Notes: generated by a model from the sequence alone, not told the origin. A stretch of DNA of 64,000 nt from Pseudomonadota bacterium (GCA_020161215.1 JAIUOM010000006.1:1-64000), one strand, 5' to 3'; shown: positions 24,707-32,637, counted from the first letter of the stretch. Made by a program: numbers and translations.

Positions 24707-25221
24707 GCGCCCTCAACCCCAAAGAGCGCTTCGCCCGCGAGCTCCACGCCGCGGTCCAGGCCAACAACCCGTTTCTGCTGCGCCACCTGGTGCGCCGCAT
24801 CCATCAGGCCCGCATCGACGCCTGGTCGTCAAGGGACGACAACGCCATCTTCCCGTCCCTTGATGCCCCGGTGAGCCCGCAGGGCATCACCGCGTTCCAT
24901 CTGGCTTGTATGGGATGGAAGGCGTATCGAGATAGTCCGCATCTTGCATACGAGTTCGACCAGATGGCCCTCATCCTGGCCGCCGCGGGCGCGGACCCCT
25001 TCGCCGAATACCGTATCGGCAATCAGCGCCGAACGATCTTTGAGGAACTGGAGGGCGATGTTCCACCCGCGTTGAAGGACTGGATGGCGAAGCAATCGTT
25101 CGACCTCCACGTATCGCCGTCCGAAGCCATGATCACCCAGCGGACGCTTCCCCCCATCAAGGGTGGGGTGAGGTCACCCCAGCAGTGCGCCATGTTCAAG
25201 GAAAAGAGTCCGGCGCCTTAA
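24703..25221 (+). CDS. Ankyrin-like protein, 172 aa
   Basis: Contains ankyrin-like units around ITAFHLACMGWKAYRDS and FDQMALILAAAGADPFAEYR. The ATG at 24703 overlaps the previous stop and has AAGGAGG ten bases upstream. The C-terminus is disordered. It belongs to the element's set of small ankyrin proteins. Confidence 0.65.
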   Translation: MSALNPKERFARELHAAVQANNPFLLRHLVRRIHQARIDAWSSRDDNAIFPSLDAPVSPQGITAFHLACMGWKAYRDSPHLAYEFDQMALILAAAGADPFAEYRIGNQRRTIFEELEGDVPPALKDWMAKQSFDLHVSPSEAMITQRTLPPIKGGVRSPQQCAMFKEKSPAP

Positions 25222-25249
25222 CGGCTAAAAGATTCGCAAAAACATGCAC

Positions 25250-25277
25250 TTGCGTTGCGATTGACTCTCTGTAGAGT
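25250..25277 (+). promoter_or_regulatory. Element promoter for parA
   Basis: TTGCGT, 16-nt spacer, TAGAGT. It overlaps the inverted repeat GACTCT-CTGT-AGAGTC (25263-25278). The start codon lies 41 bases downstream. Confidence 0.55.
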
Positions 25278-25278
25278 C
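25263..25278. promoter_or_regulatory. Inverted repeat over the parA -10
   Basis: GACTCT-CTGT-AGAGTC is a perfect 6-4-6 repeat covering the -10 of the proposed parA promoter. ParA systems are often autoregulated, so this is a candidate operator. Confidence 0.55.
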
Positions 25279-25318
25279 GGTTGGGCTACCCCTACCTACT
25301 CATTTGATGGAGTTTTCA

Positions 25319-25915
25319 ATGCGCTTGTGCTGCTTCTCCCTGAAGGGCGGTGTCGGCCGCACCACGATGGCCCTCAACCTGGCCGGGTGCTATGCCCGTG
25401 ACCCCAGGCTGCGTGTGCTGGTCAACGACCGGGATCCCCAGGGCGGCGCCAGCGCCTTTGCGGCCCTATCCGATGAAACCCCGTTCTCGGTGGGCCGTTC
25501 GCGCTCGCCGGGTTTCAACATCGAGATCACCGACACCCCGCCCAGGCTCCCGGACAATGAGGTGATCCCCGAGGCCGACCTCTACCTCGTCCCCACGTTG
25601 CTGGACGGTGCCAGCTTCCTCATCTTCCTGCGGACGGTGGAGTTGCTGGAGAAGAAGGGCAAGCGTTATCTGCCCATCGCCAATCGGGCCAACAAGGATA
25701 GAGCCTCCCACCGTCGCCGGCTGGAGCATCCTAAGATGGCCGGAGCAGTTCTTGTTCGTGACCGTGCCCTGATCGCCGACTGCTACGAGCAGGGCCAGAC
25801 GGTGTTCGACGCTGCCGACCGGTGGGCCCTGAAAGCCCAGGAAGAGATCCACGGGTTGGCCGTGAGGGTGCGCCACACCCTCAAGCGTGACGCCAAGGGG
25901 AGGGCTGCGGCATGA
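25319..25915 (+). CDS. parA: ParA-family partition ATPase with Arg in Walker A
   Basis: A short ParA (198 aa). The deviant Walker A reads KGGVGRTT at residues 9-16. The signature Lys9 is present but the usual P-loop Lys (GKT) is Arg. Motifs NDRDPQGGAS (Walker A') and IEITDTPPR (Walker B region) are in the expected places. The start at 25319 is chosen because GGAG sits six bases upstream; TTG 25304 and ATG 25307 are alternatives. Its stop overlaps the next gene (ATGA), where a ParB-type partner would normally be. It probably maintains the element while extrachromosomal. Confidence 0.8.
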   Translation: MRLCCFSLKGGVGRTTMALNLAGCYARDPRLRVLVNDRDPQGGASAFAALSDETPFSVGRSRSPGFNIEITDTPPRLPDNEVIPEADLYLVPTLLDGASFLIFLRTVELLEKKGKRYLPIANRANKDRASHRRRLEHPKMAGAVLVRDRALIADCYEQGQTVFDAADRWALKAQEEIHGLAVRVRHTLKRDAKGRAAA

Positions 25916-26520
25916 TGGACCTACCACTGGTTTCCCTCCCTGACCTACCCATGGCCACTCGCAAAGCTCCCGCCAAGAAGGCGGTGACGAAGAAGACTGC
26001 CAAACGCACGCTGGACGACGTGAAGAACGTCACCCACACGAAGCCGTCGCGGATGACGACCAAGGCTGAGCCGGCGATCGGGCGGATCCCGGAGCACATC
26101 TTGTTGGGGCCGGGCGACTACCCAGAGCGGAAGTCCTACTTCGACTACGACGACAGCCAGCGGGCTGGCACGGTCGGAGGCAAGCGCGTCCACATGGTCA
26201 TGCCGCGGTCGGTCACCCTCCACGACTACCGTCGGCGGGAGGATGGCCTGCGCCACCACCGCGCGATGGTGACCATCCCCCCGAAGCTTCGAGAGAACAT
26301 CGCCAAACTCTTCGGTTACGAGGACTCCGAAGACGCCGGCCGGGAAGTGGCCCTTACCACGGCCATGGTGGCGCTGGCGGACTACGCCGCCGCGACGCTC
26401 ATCAAGGAGAAGACCCTGTTGGTCGTGAGCTCGCCGGCGGACGCGCACGCCGAGGACCGGAAAGCCGCCAGGGTGGCCGTGAGGAATCGGGGCAAGGCCA
26501 AGAACGGCAAGATCTACTGA
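25912..26520 (+). CDS. ParA partner candidate, basic protein of 202 aa
   Basis: The N-terminal about 60 residues are Lys/Thr/Ala-rich and probably bind DNA non-specifically. The C-terminal half is helical and ends in a basic tail (RNRGKAKNGKIY). No ParB box or HTH is recognisable. Its position, overlapping parA by four bases, suggests it is the partner that ParA moves or that loads DNA. An internal ATG at 25951 could be the true start. Confidence 0.65.
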   Translation: MMDLPLVSLPDLPMATRKAPAKKAVTKKTAKRTLDDVKNVTHTKPSRMTTKAEPAIGRIPEHILLGPGDYPERKSYFDYDDSQRAGTVGGKRVHMVMPRSVTLHDYRRREDGLRHHRAMVTIPPKLRENIAKLFGYEDSEDAGREVALTTAMVALADYAAATLIKEKTLLVVSSPADAHAEDRKAARVAVRNRGKAKNGKIY

Positions 26521-26543
26521 CCCCGGCAAACAGGGGTGACGAA

Positions 26544-26570
26544 GAAAGCGGCTACGGCCGCTTTTTTTTG
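26544..26570 (+). terminator. Rho-independent terminator
   Basis: AAAGCGGC-TAC-GGCCGCTTT type hairpin followed by eight T ends the parA operon. Confidence 0.9.
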
Positions 26571-26720
26571 TGCCCGGGTTTCGTGCCGGAGGAAAAGCAA
26601 CAGCGGCTGAAAAGCATCCCCTGGCGGGGAATGGCACACGCCTACGGCGCAATAACGAACGTTGGGTGGGCCAAGGGCATAAACGTTCATTTAGTGAACT
26701 ATAAAAGTGAGGTTCACCTG

Positions 26721-26748
26721 TTGCGCATTTTAAGCGGGCTCATAGCCT
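26721..26748 (+). promoter_or_regulatory. Element promoter for the 26794 gene
   Basis: TTGCGC, 16-nt spacer, TAGCCT; 45 bases before the start codon. A TTTAGTG (26690) lies 31 bases upstream of the -35. Confidence 0.6.
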
Positions 26749-26793
26749 GGGGTTGAAGGGGCATCGACGCCCAACAACCGAAGGAGCTATGAC

Positions 26794-27126
26794 GTGAATG
26801 AGAATGCGACCAGCGACGAGGAACTGATGAAGGTGATGGGGCTCAACGAATGCATGCTGGAAGGGTATTCGCACGTTTCCCTTGAGCCGGTGGGGTTTCG
26901 ATACGAAGAGAACTGGGGGTGGGCGGACACCTGGTGCGCTCGGCATCGGGCTTACTCGCATCCCATGGGCGAGTGGATCGTGGTCGATGGCAGAAGGGTC
27001 GTTGTGCAGAAGGGACGTCCAAAGTCAAAGAAGGCGTTGCTCTTGAAATGGCGAGAAATGCAGAGCGAAGCCGAGAATGCCCAGCGTTGTTGGAATTACG
27101 AACAGCAGAATGAGAGATATTCCTGA
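26794..27126 (+). CDS. Hypothetical protein, 110 aa
   Basis: GTG start with AAGGAGC upstream. Aromatic-rich in the middle (WGWADTWCARHRAYSH) and charged at the end. No family recognised. It stands alone behind its own promoter. Confidence 0.65.
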   Translation: MNENATSDEELMKVMGLNECMLEGYSHVSLEPVGFRYEENWGWADTWCARHRAYSHPMGEWIVVDGRRVVVQKGRPKSKKALLLKWREMQSEAENAQRCWNYEQQNERYS

Positions 27127-27140
27127 TGCGCGGATGGCTT

Positions 27141-27188
27141 TATGTTAGTAATAAATGCTTTATCTGGCCGCAGAAATTGCATTTAGTC
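27141..27188 (+). promoter_or_regulatory. Activator-like upstream region, copy D
   Basis: TATGTTAGTAATAAATGC then GCAGAAATTGCATTTAGTC, homologous to the regions at 17619 and 18906. TTTAGTC begins 29 bases before the -35 at 27211. Confidence 0.6.
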
Positions 27189-27210
27189 GTAAAAAGTGAT
27201 GGAAAAACTA

Positions 27211-27238
27211 TTGCGCTATTTATGCGCTGTCGTAACTT
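27211..27238 (+). promoter_or_regulatory. Element promoter for the 27284 operon
   Basis: TTGCGC, 16-nt spacer, TAACTT; 45 bases before the start codon. Confidence 0.6.
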
Positions 27239-27283
27239 GGATTTGAGGGAGGCAATCCTGCCAACCAACACCAAGGAACTGAC

Positions 27284-27637
27284 ATGTATATCCACGCCAT
27301 CACCCACAACAACAAGCAGGCATTCGCCATCACTGAAGCGCAAGGAACGGGAGGAGCCCGCGCCTGGGGAATTTGGAGGAAATTGCGGCTCATCCGGTTC
27401 GACGTGGCGGCGGCTGAGAAAGTGGCCGACGAGTTGAGCAAGACCGGCCATCGCTGGGAGAAGTCGTTTGAAGTGCTCGAAGATATCGAAGTGGACGTGC
27501 GCAACGCTGGCCCCGCGTCCGGCTTTGGCAAGGCCTTTGCTGAAATTAAGCGCCAGCTGGAAGCCCAAGCAGGCGAAGGCGCGACGAAAGTGGAAGGCGA
27601 TTCGATCAGCCACCTCAAAGCCCTGGTGAAACACTGA
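27284..27637 (+). CDS. Hypothetical protein, 117 aa
   Basis: Starts MYIHAITHNNKQAFAITEAQ; a mixed alpha/beta soluble protein with no known domain. Its stop overlaps the next start (TGATG). Confidence 0.65.
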   Translation: MYIHAITHNNKQAFAITEAQGTGGARAWGIWRKLRLIRFDVAAAEKVADELSKTGHRWEKSFEVLEDIEVDVRNAGPASGFGKAFAEIKRQLEAQAGEGATKVEGDSISHLKALVKH

Positions 27638-27948
27638 TGGCTCACCGTCAAGCTACCCCCACTCTGCTCAAATCGGGCGAGTGGGGCGCTCGGGTCCTAG
27701 CCCCCAAGGTGGGCGTCGGCGATCAGCTGACAGTGGTTGCGAAGAATGGCAACACCTGGGAGGCACAGGTCGATGGCATTGTTTGGCAGGGAGCGGACGT
27801 AGCCCTCTGCCGGACCTCTCGATCGAGGATTGCGCGAGCCCAGACAGGCTACTGCTCGCAATGCGGACGGCGTGCAGTGGACTGCTCGTTTCACGCCGCG
27901 ATGGGTGGGCTATGCGGCGAATGCGCTTTTGACGAATACGACATGTGA
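27637..27948 (+). CDS. Small zinc-ribbon-like protein, 103 aa
   Basis: The C-terminal third has CSQCGRRAVDC and LCGEC, enough Cys for one zinc. The N-terminal part looks like a small beta barrel (GDQLTVVAKNGNTWEAQVDG). It is coupled to the upstream gene. Confidence 0.65.
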   Translation: MAHRQATPTLLKSGEWGARVLAPKVGVGDQLTVVAKNGNTWEAQVDGIVWQGADVALCRTSRSRIARAQTGYCSQCGRRAVDCSFHAAMGGLCGECAFDEYDM

Positions 27949-27958
27949 CGTCCTTTCC

Positions 27959-28312
27959 GTGACTAACTCCTACGCGATTCCCTCAAAACCCCAGGACGAT
28001 CACCGGCTGCCCATGGTGCGCCTAGATCCTGACAAGGCTGCCTCTTTCAGGAAACTGGCGCGACGCAAAGGGCTCTCGACCACGGCGGCATTGGCCGCGT
28101 TGGTCAACACTCATGCCCAAGTCCGCCAACCGTTGTCGCCCCGCATTCGGAAGGCCCACGGTGAATCAGCGAGGTTCACGGCCGCTCTTCCGGATTGCCG
28201 GGTGTCGGCGACGGCCAGCGATGCGTTGCGTGCCGACGCTCAAGCAGCGGGAGTCTCATTAACAGAAGCCCTTCGGCAACTCGTGGACCGAGGACTGACA
28301 ACAAAAGACTGA
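27959..28312 (+). CDS. RHH-like protein, about 117 aa
   Basis: Two RHH-like units: VRLDPDKAASFRKLARRKGL with a following helix, and a similar C-terminal unit (DALRADAQAAGVSLTEALRQ). The tandem arrangement resembles the gene at 17981. The start is uncertain: GTG 27959 or ATG 28013; no good ribosome site is seen. Confidence 0.55.
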   Translation: MTNSYAIPSKPQDDHRLPMVRLDPDKAASFRKLARRKGLSTTAALAALVNTHAQVRQPLSPRIRKAHGESARFTAALPDCRVSATASDALRADAQAAGVSLTEALRQLVDRGLTTKD

Positions 28313-28320
28313 GCCGGCAC

Positions 28321-29376
28321 TTATAGCGCTGGGATGATTTCTGACTTGACTCGAGCCCTAGCCTTCAACCAGGCCTGAGCCAGATCGTCTACATCTGCCT
28401 GCAGCGCTGCTCGTTCCCCAGGCAGCCATGGCCGAACCTGGCCGGCTTCCACCGCGGCGTCTCGGTGTTCCAGCCGGTGACGTGCTTCCAGCCACCTGGC
28501 CTTCGTCTCCGCCTCCCGTGACGCTCGCCGTTTCTCTCGCATGCGCACTGAGCCGGCCTTATCGCTGTATGACCTGATATGACCATTGCCAGCCAGTGGC
28601 CAAGGTGTCTCGTGCGCGCCATTGCGCCGCTGGCGCACCTGTCGCAACGTCGGATACCGGGCCTTCCAACTGTCCTGTCCGGTTCGCTCGCCGTGGGTGG
28701 CATCGTCAGGGCTCAGGTCGATGACCAGGGCGTGGTGCTCGATGAGCTGCCAGACAGCGGCTTGAAAAACATCCTCTGATACGTCGAAGCCCACCACCTC
28801 GCCGTGCTCCATCCACCGGCCATGATGCACGTGGCGCAGCAGGGCGGCGGCTTCGTTGCGGGTCGTCTGGGTGCGCTGGCCCACCGGCCAACCCACGAAC
28901 CATCCGTTCTCATGGCGTTCGACGTAGACGAGAAAGCGGGGATGCTTCCAGCGCTCATGGAGCAGGTTTAGCACGGTTCCGTCTTTCGCGTAGCGACCCA
29001 CAGAGGTCAGGTGATTGTCCGAGCGTTGCAACACTCCCATCCGGGCTTCCTTAAGGGCTTCCAGGTGGTCGGCGGGCACCCGTTCCGCCAGCTCTTCCCA
29101 CGCCAGAAGGTCGCGCGCGCCGCGTTCAACCGCACACGCCTTGCAGGCCATCCGCAGGTTTGACGGTTCGACGGGGCCGCCCTGGTTGAACGGAACAAGG
29201 GGTGACAGACCCCACGACTGCCGCCGGCTCACGTCGATGGGCGAGCAGCAGAACGCACACGTCGGGTTGTCTTGTCGCCGCAGTAGGTCAAGCGCCCAAC
29301 GGGGGGTATCGGCTGCACGGGCGCGGTGTTTCTCCAGCAGCCGTTGGACGAATGCCTGGAAGTTTGAGGTGGTCAT
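28321..29376 (-). CDS. HNH-like zinc protein lacking catalytic His, 351 aa
   Basis: Residues about 50-100 have CAFCCSPIDVSRRQSWGLSP and NLRMACKACAVERGARDLL, so the two Cys pairs and Asn of an HNH fold are present. The usual D-H before the P-x-x-x-GG loop is replaced by LSPLVPFN. The nuclease may be inactive, or the family may use other residues. The C-terminal 200 residues are basic and helical. It is the only minus-strand gene in this area. The upstream region carries three TGACTAAAACGA repeats. Confidence 0.6.
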   Translation of the reverse strand: MTTSNFQAFVQRLLEKHRARAADTPRWALDLLRRQDNPTCAFCCSPIDVSRRQSWGLSPLVPFNQGGPVEPSNLRMACKACAVERGARDLLAWEELAERVPADHLEALKEARMGVLQRSDNHLTSVGRYAKDGTVLNLLHERWKHPRFLVYVERHENGWFVGWPVGQRTQTTRNEAAALLRHVHHGRWMEHGEVVGFDVSEDVFQAAVWQLIEHHALVIDLSPDDATHGERTGQDSWKARYPTLRQVRQRRNGAHETPWPLAGNGHIRSYSDKAGSVRMREKRRASREAETKARWLEARHRLEHRDAAVEAGQVRPWLPGERAALQADVDDLAQAWLKARARVKSEIIPAL

Positions 29377-29461
29377 GGGGTGGCCTCCAACGAACGGAAA
29401 GCGATCCGGAGTGGGGTGTCATAGATGGGGCGCGAGCACTTCAACAGCTCCCTCACTGGAT

Positions 29462-29587
29462 TGACTAAAACGATAAGGCGCCCGGAATTCCCAGCCATGT
29501 TTCGGGTTGCGAGGGTGACTGCTCTCGTGTGACTAAAACGACCGGTGCGGTGCATCCAGTGTCCCCATACTGGTTTGACTAAAACGA
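29462..29587. repeat. Three direct repeats of TGACTAAAACGA
   Basis: Exact 12-base copies at 29462-29473, 29530-29541 and 29576-29587. On the minus strand they read TCGTTTTAGTCA, containing the TTTAGTC seen upstream of several element promoters. Confidence 0.75.
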
Positions 29588-29912
29588 TTGCCTCACGGGT
29601 TTTCGATTGCAACGCCGATGGGGTGCCGGGTTCATTGACGTGGGTTGGCCGGCGAGAAGAAACGGGTGGCCGAACGAACGCAACTGGCTTTCCGTGCGAG
29701 GGGCGACGGAAGGCGAGAGGGGCGGGGGAGCGTGGGGTCTGGGAAGGCATGGCGTGAACGTGGGGAGAGATGAACCGGTTGGGGATGAACTACCAATACC
29801 TCTGCACTGGGGAATCGCAAGGGGTGGCGAAAAGCAACGGCAACAGCTCCGCGTCGGTTGAAGCAGTGTCGGCCCAGGCACCAAAGCAGAAGCCTGGAGG
29901 GTGCCCTGGACT

Positions 29913-29928
29913 CGTCATACACATGACG
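29913..29928. repeat. Inverted repeat 1 of the oriT candidate
   Basis: CGTCAT-ACAC-ATGACG, perfect 6-4-6. Confidence 0.6.
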
Positions 29929-29935
29929 CACTGAA

Positions 29936-29958
29936 GTGGGCGTGCGCTTCGCGCCCAC
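29936..29958. repeat. Inverted repeat 2 of the oriT candidate
   Basis: GTGGGCG-N9-CGCCCAC, perfect 7-bp arms. Confidence 0.6.
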
Positions 29959-30000
29959 AAATCGGTGTCACGACGGGCGAAGGCTCAATGCAATCAAGGC

Positions 30001-30035
30001 CTGACCGTGTCACCACGGCGTGGTGACAGCGTCAG
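30001..30035. repeat. 35-bp near-perfect palindrome
   Basis: TGTCACCAC-GGC-GTGGTGACA (30008-30028) is flanked by CTGAC and GTCAG on the same axis, broken only by two bases per side. Suited to binding by a dimeric protein or a relaxase. Confidence 0.7.
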
Positions 30036-30085
30036 CGGTTGTTAGCTCGTTTCGTCCCTGATTTTCAGGCTCCTGCCGTGGGGCC

Positions 30086-30113
30086 TTGCCAACTCGCAGA
30101 TTCCAGGTATCGG
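30086..30113 (+). promoter_or_regulatory. Element promoter for the 30146 transfer operon
   Basis: TTGCCA, 16-nt spacer, TATCGG. A GAGTAG half-operator (30116-30121) and the palindrome CCAGATCTGG (30124-30133) follow. The start codon lies 32 bases after the -10. Confidence 0.6.
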
Positions 30114-30145
30114 TTGAGTAGAGCCAGATCTGGAGTCAACGACGA

Positions 30146-30544
30146 ATGCGCTTCATCCGACAGAACATCAATCTCGACCACGAGCAATCAAAGGTTGCCC
30201 GACGTCTTGCTCGCGAGAGTGGGATTCCGTTCAACGCTTACGTGCGCGATGCCGTGGAGCGGCACAACGCAGGCGTCACCCTCACGAGCGCGCTGGAGAA
30301 CTCGAACGCCCACCTGGAGTTCCTGCTCGATCAGCTGCGGGAGGAGAACGCGACGCTGCGCCGCTCCCTTCAGCTGGATCACCAAAAGCTGCGCGACGAG
30401 ATGAAGGCCGAGCAGGCCCAGGCCATCGAGCGCTACGAAGAGGCGCTTCGCCGCGTCCTCTCCGCTGCGATCGCGCCCACGGCACCCAGCAAGGCCGCGG
30501 CCAAGACGCCCGCGGCCAATCCCATGCTCTCCCCCCGCGTCTGA
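30146..30544 (+). CDS. RHH + coiled-coil protein, relaxosome accessory candidate
   Basis: The first 45 residues (MRFIRQNINLDHEQSKVARR and a following helix) fit a ribbon-helix-helix unit. Residues 50-105 form a charged coiled coil, and an Ala/Pro-rich tail follows. The order RHH gene, ATPases, TraD, MobF relaxase recalls trwA-trwB-trwC of R388, in which TrwA binds oriT and represses the operon. Assigning that role here is inference from layout and fold. Confidence 0.65.
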   Translation: MRFIRQNINLDHEQSKVARRLARESGIPFNAYVRDAVERHNAGVTLTSALENSNAHLEFLLDQLREENATLRRSLQLDHQKLRDEMKAEQAQAIERYEEALRRVLSAAIAPTAPSKAAAKTPAANPMLSPRV

Positions 30545-30574
30545 CCCTTCCCCCACAACTAGGAGATCCATCCC

Positions 30575-31219
30575 ATGAAACGTCACTCCCTCCCCCTGAC
30601 CGTGTGCCTGGTCGCCTTCCTTCCGTTGGCAGTCCCGCTGCAGGCCCTGGCCCAATCCACTCCCTCTCAACTCGGCAACAGCGAGGACGTCAAACCGAGG
30701 TCGGACAAGAAGCGCCTGTTCAGGGCCGGTGGCATCGGCTGCGTGGCCGGCGGTGCACTCGCTTTTGTCACCGGCAAGAAGGACAAGGCCCTCGCCGCTT
30801 GCGCTGCAGGTGCAGCCGTGGGCGCCACCGCGTCTTACGTGAAGCAGCAGCGCGAGCACGCCGAAGAGGCCGCTGACGCCGCGCGTGCCGCTGGCATGAA
30901 AGCCGAGGTTGTGACGAAGACCGAGACCGTCGAAGGCAAGCGAGAGGCGGTGCTGGATTCGCTGCGCTTGAACTACGACCCCGCCGATATGAAGCGGCTG
31001 GATGCCAGCACCCAGGCGTTCCTCGACAAGTTCACCGGATTGCTGACCAAGTCGACTAACGGGCTGACGGTCGTGTTCCAAGGCACCGACAAGGTCGCCT
31101 GCCAAGTCCCCATCGTGGAGCTCGCCAAGCGCGGTGCGCTCTTGAAGGTGACGGTGGACGACCGCTGCGGCAAGGGTGAGCACGTCATCACCGTCACGCC
31201 GGTGCCGGACGTCCGCTGA
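30575..31219 (+). CDS. Periplasmic glycine-zipper protein, 214 aa
   Basis: A signal peptide (MKRHSLPLTVCLVAFLPLAV ... ALAQ) is followed by a glycine-zipper-like hydrophobic region (GGIGCVAGGALAFVTG and AACAAGAAVGAT). A coiled segment and a C-terminal alpha/beta domain with two Cys follow. AGGAGA precedes the ATG. The context inside the transfer block suggests an envelope part of the conjugation machinery. Confidence 0.65.
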   Translation: MKRHSLPLTVCLVAFLPLAVPLQALAQSTPSQLGNSEDVKPRSDKKRLFRAGGIGCVAGGALAFVTGKKDKALAACAAGAAVGATASYVKQQREHAEEAADAARAAGMKAEVVTKTETVEGKREAVLDSLRLNYDPADMKRLDASTQAFLDKFTGLLTKSTNGLTVVFQGTDKVACQVPIVELAKRGALLKVTVDDRCGKGEHVITVTPVPDVR

Positions 31220-31280
31220 GCCGCCTGCCCGGGTGTCCTCGCGATGCCCGGGCTTCCTTCCCCTTCCCCCAGGAGATCCC

Positions 31281-32603
31281 ATGTCCCCCGAAGAACTGAT
31301 CCGCAAGCGCAAGCGCGACGAGCTGCTCAAGCGCGCCAATGCCGCGCAACCAACCACGCCAACCGATGGTGAGCAGTTGGTGTCCGAGAACACCAAGGAG
31401 ACATTGAAGGCCGCCGGTCACTGGGCAGGGGTGATCGGCAAGCGCGCTGCCGAGTTGACCCAGAAAGGCGTTGCTGTTGCTGCAGAGAAGGCGAAGGAAG
31501 CCAAGGCACAACTGGACGCGAAGCGGGCAAAGACCGCAGAGGAACGGGTTCAGGCTACAGAAGCCAACTCGAGCACCCTGACAGTCCAGCCGGCCAAGGT
31601 CGATGTGGCGAAAACGTTTTTGAAGACCGAGACGGCGGGTTCTCTCGTGGCGGACGGAATGGCTCAGGACCTAACCTCTGTCGATGGCGAAGGTCGGGAA
31701 GGCAAAGCTCCTTTCGCTGAAATGGCAGTCGAGGACTTGGTCGAAGCATTGTCCGTCCAGGTGCCAGCAGCAATTGCCGGTGAAGGTGACGCACCCTTGG
31801 CCAACCCGTCGCAGCAGGACGTAACAGAAAGCCTGTCCGTTCAATCGGAATCGGATTCTCCATCTTTCGAGGGTGTCTCGTCCGAAGTCATCGAGGAAGT
31901 GCTGGCCCAGATAGCGGAAGCTGGAATACATGACGAACGCGGATTTCTCTCCCCAGAGCCACCAGGCGACACAGCGCGGGAGATGGCCCGATCAGTTCTT
32001 GAAGAGGCCGGTTACGCCAAGACGTCAGGTGCACGCGTGTCGGATTTGGCCGATGACTCCAAGTTCGCATCTCCTTTGGAAGACCCCTTGGGCGAACCCG
32101 TGCCGCCGCCGGATGACGCCTACAGCGAGGAGGTGACGCAGCCGTGCATTGGAACCGACGACACAACCCCAAGACGCAAGGCTTGGCCCTGGCTCGTGGG
32201 TAGCGTGGTGGCGGTGGCATTGGTCGCTGGAGTGATCTATTTCCTGCCGGGGAAGGACGACCAAACGTCCCCTAGCGCGCCCGCTCCCGTGGCACCGGTT
32301 GCCACTATCGTTGTTCCCGAGCAGGTGCCCGAGGTGGTGGAAGCTCACGTGGTCGCGCCCGCTCCAGCAGTGCTTCCAGAGCAGGCCAAGCCAGAACCCA
32401 CGATCGAGGAGCCCATGCCTGCCGCCGCTCCGGCGGTGACGGCGTCGGCGCCGATTGCAACCCAGTCCATGCCTTCGCCGAAACGTTCGTCACCCCCGTT
32501 GCCGAAGAAGTCCCCCGCACCAGCTGCCGAGCAGAAGAACGATTGGCAGCAGAAGGCGAGCGACGACCTCGACGCTTGGGCGGAGAAATCCGGCATCAAG
32601 TGA
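31281..32603 (+). CDS. Bitopic envelope protein, 440 aa
   Basis: An N-terminal basic, then acidic cytoplasmic region of about 300 residues precedes one transmembrane helix (WPWLVGSVVAVALVAGVIYF). A Pro/Ala/Val-rich periplasmic stretch and a short charged C-terminus follow. The topology resembles T4SS scaffold proteins of the VirB10/DotG kind, but no family motif is visible. CAGGAGA lies before the ATG at 31281. Confidence 0.6.
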   Translation: MSPEELIRKRKRDELLKRANAAQPTTPTDGEQLVSENTKETLKAAGHWAGVIGKRAAELTQKGVAVAAEKAKEAKAQLDAKRAKTAEERVQATEANSSTLTVQPAKVDVAKTFLKTETAGSLVADGMAQDLTSVDGEGREGKAPFAEMAVEDLVEALSVQVPAAIAGEGDAPLANPSQQDVTESLSVQSESDSPSFEGVSSEVIEEVLAQIAEAGIHDERGFLSPEPPGDTAREMARSVLEEAGYAKTSGARVSDLADDSKFASPLEDPLGEPVPPPDDAYSEEVTQPCIGTDDTTPRRKAWPWLVGSVVAVALVAGVIYFLPGKDDQTSPSAPAPVAPVATIVVPEQVPEVVEAHVVAPAPAVLPEQAKPEPTIEEPMPAAAPAVTASAPIATQSMPSPKRSSPPLPKKSPAPAAEQKNDWQQKASDDLDAWAEKSGIK

Positions 32604-32609
32604 TCCCCC

Positions 32610-32637
32610 TTGCCAACTCGCGGATTCGATCTAGAAA
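32610..32637 (+). promoter_or_regulatory. Element promoter for the 32670 operon
   Basis: TTGCCA, 16-nt spacer, TAGAAA; CTACTC half-operator at 32646-32651; start codon 32 bases after the -10. Confidence 0.6.

Larger units (their letters stand above)
29377..30145. other. Gene-free region, candidate oriT
   Basis: No credible gene in about 770 bases. It contains three direct copies of TGACTAAAACGA on its left and three inverted repeats in a 123-base stretch on its right, ending just before an RHH gene that heads the transfer block. MobF elements such as R388 place oriT immediately before an RHH accessory gene (trwA), then trwB and trwC. The nick site itself cannot be assigned from sequence. Confidence 0.5.

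Noticed and set aside
25912..26520. Standard ParB
   Set aside because: No ParB box motif or HTH could be found by eye, so I call it only a ParA partner candidate.
29462..29587. CRISPR array
   Set aside because: Only three 12-base repeats with unequal spacing and no cas genes; they look like protein-binding repeats.
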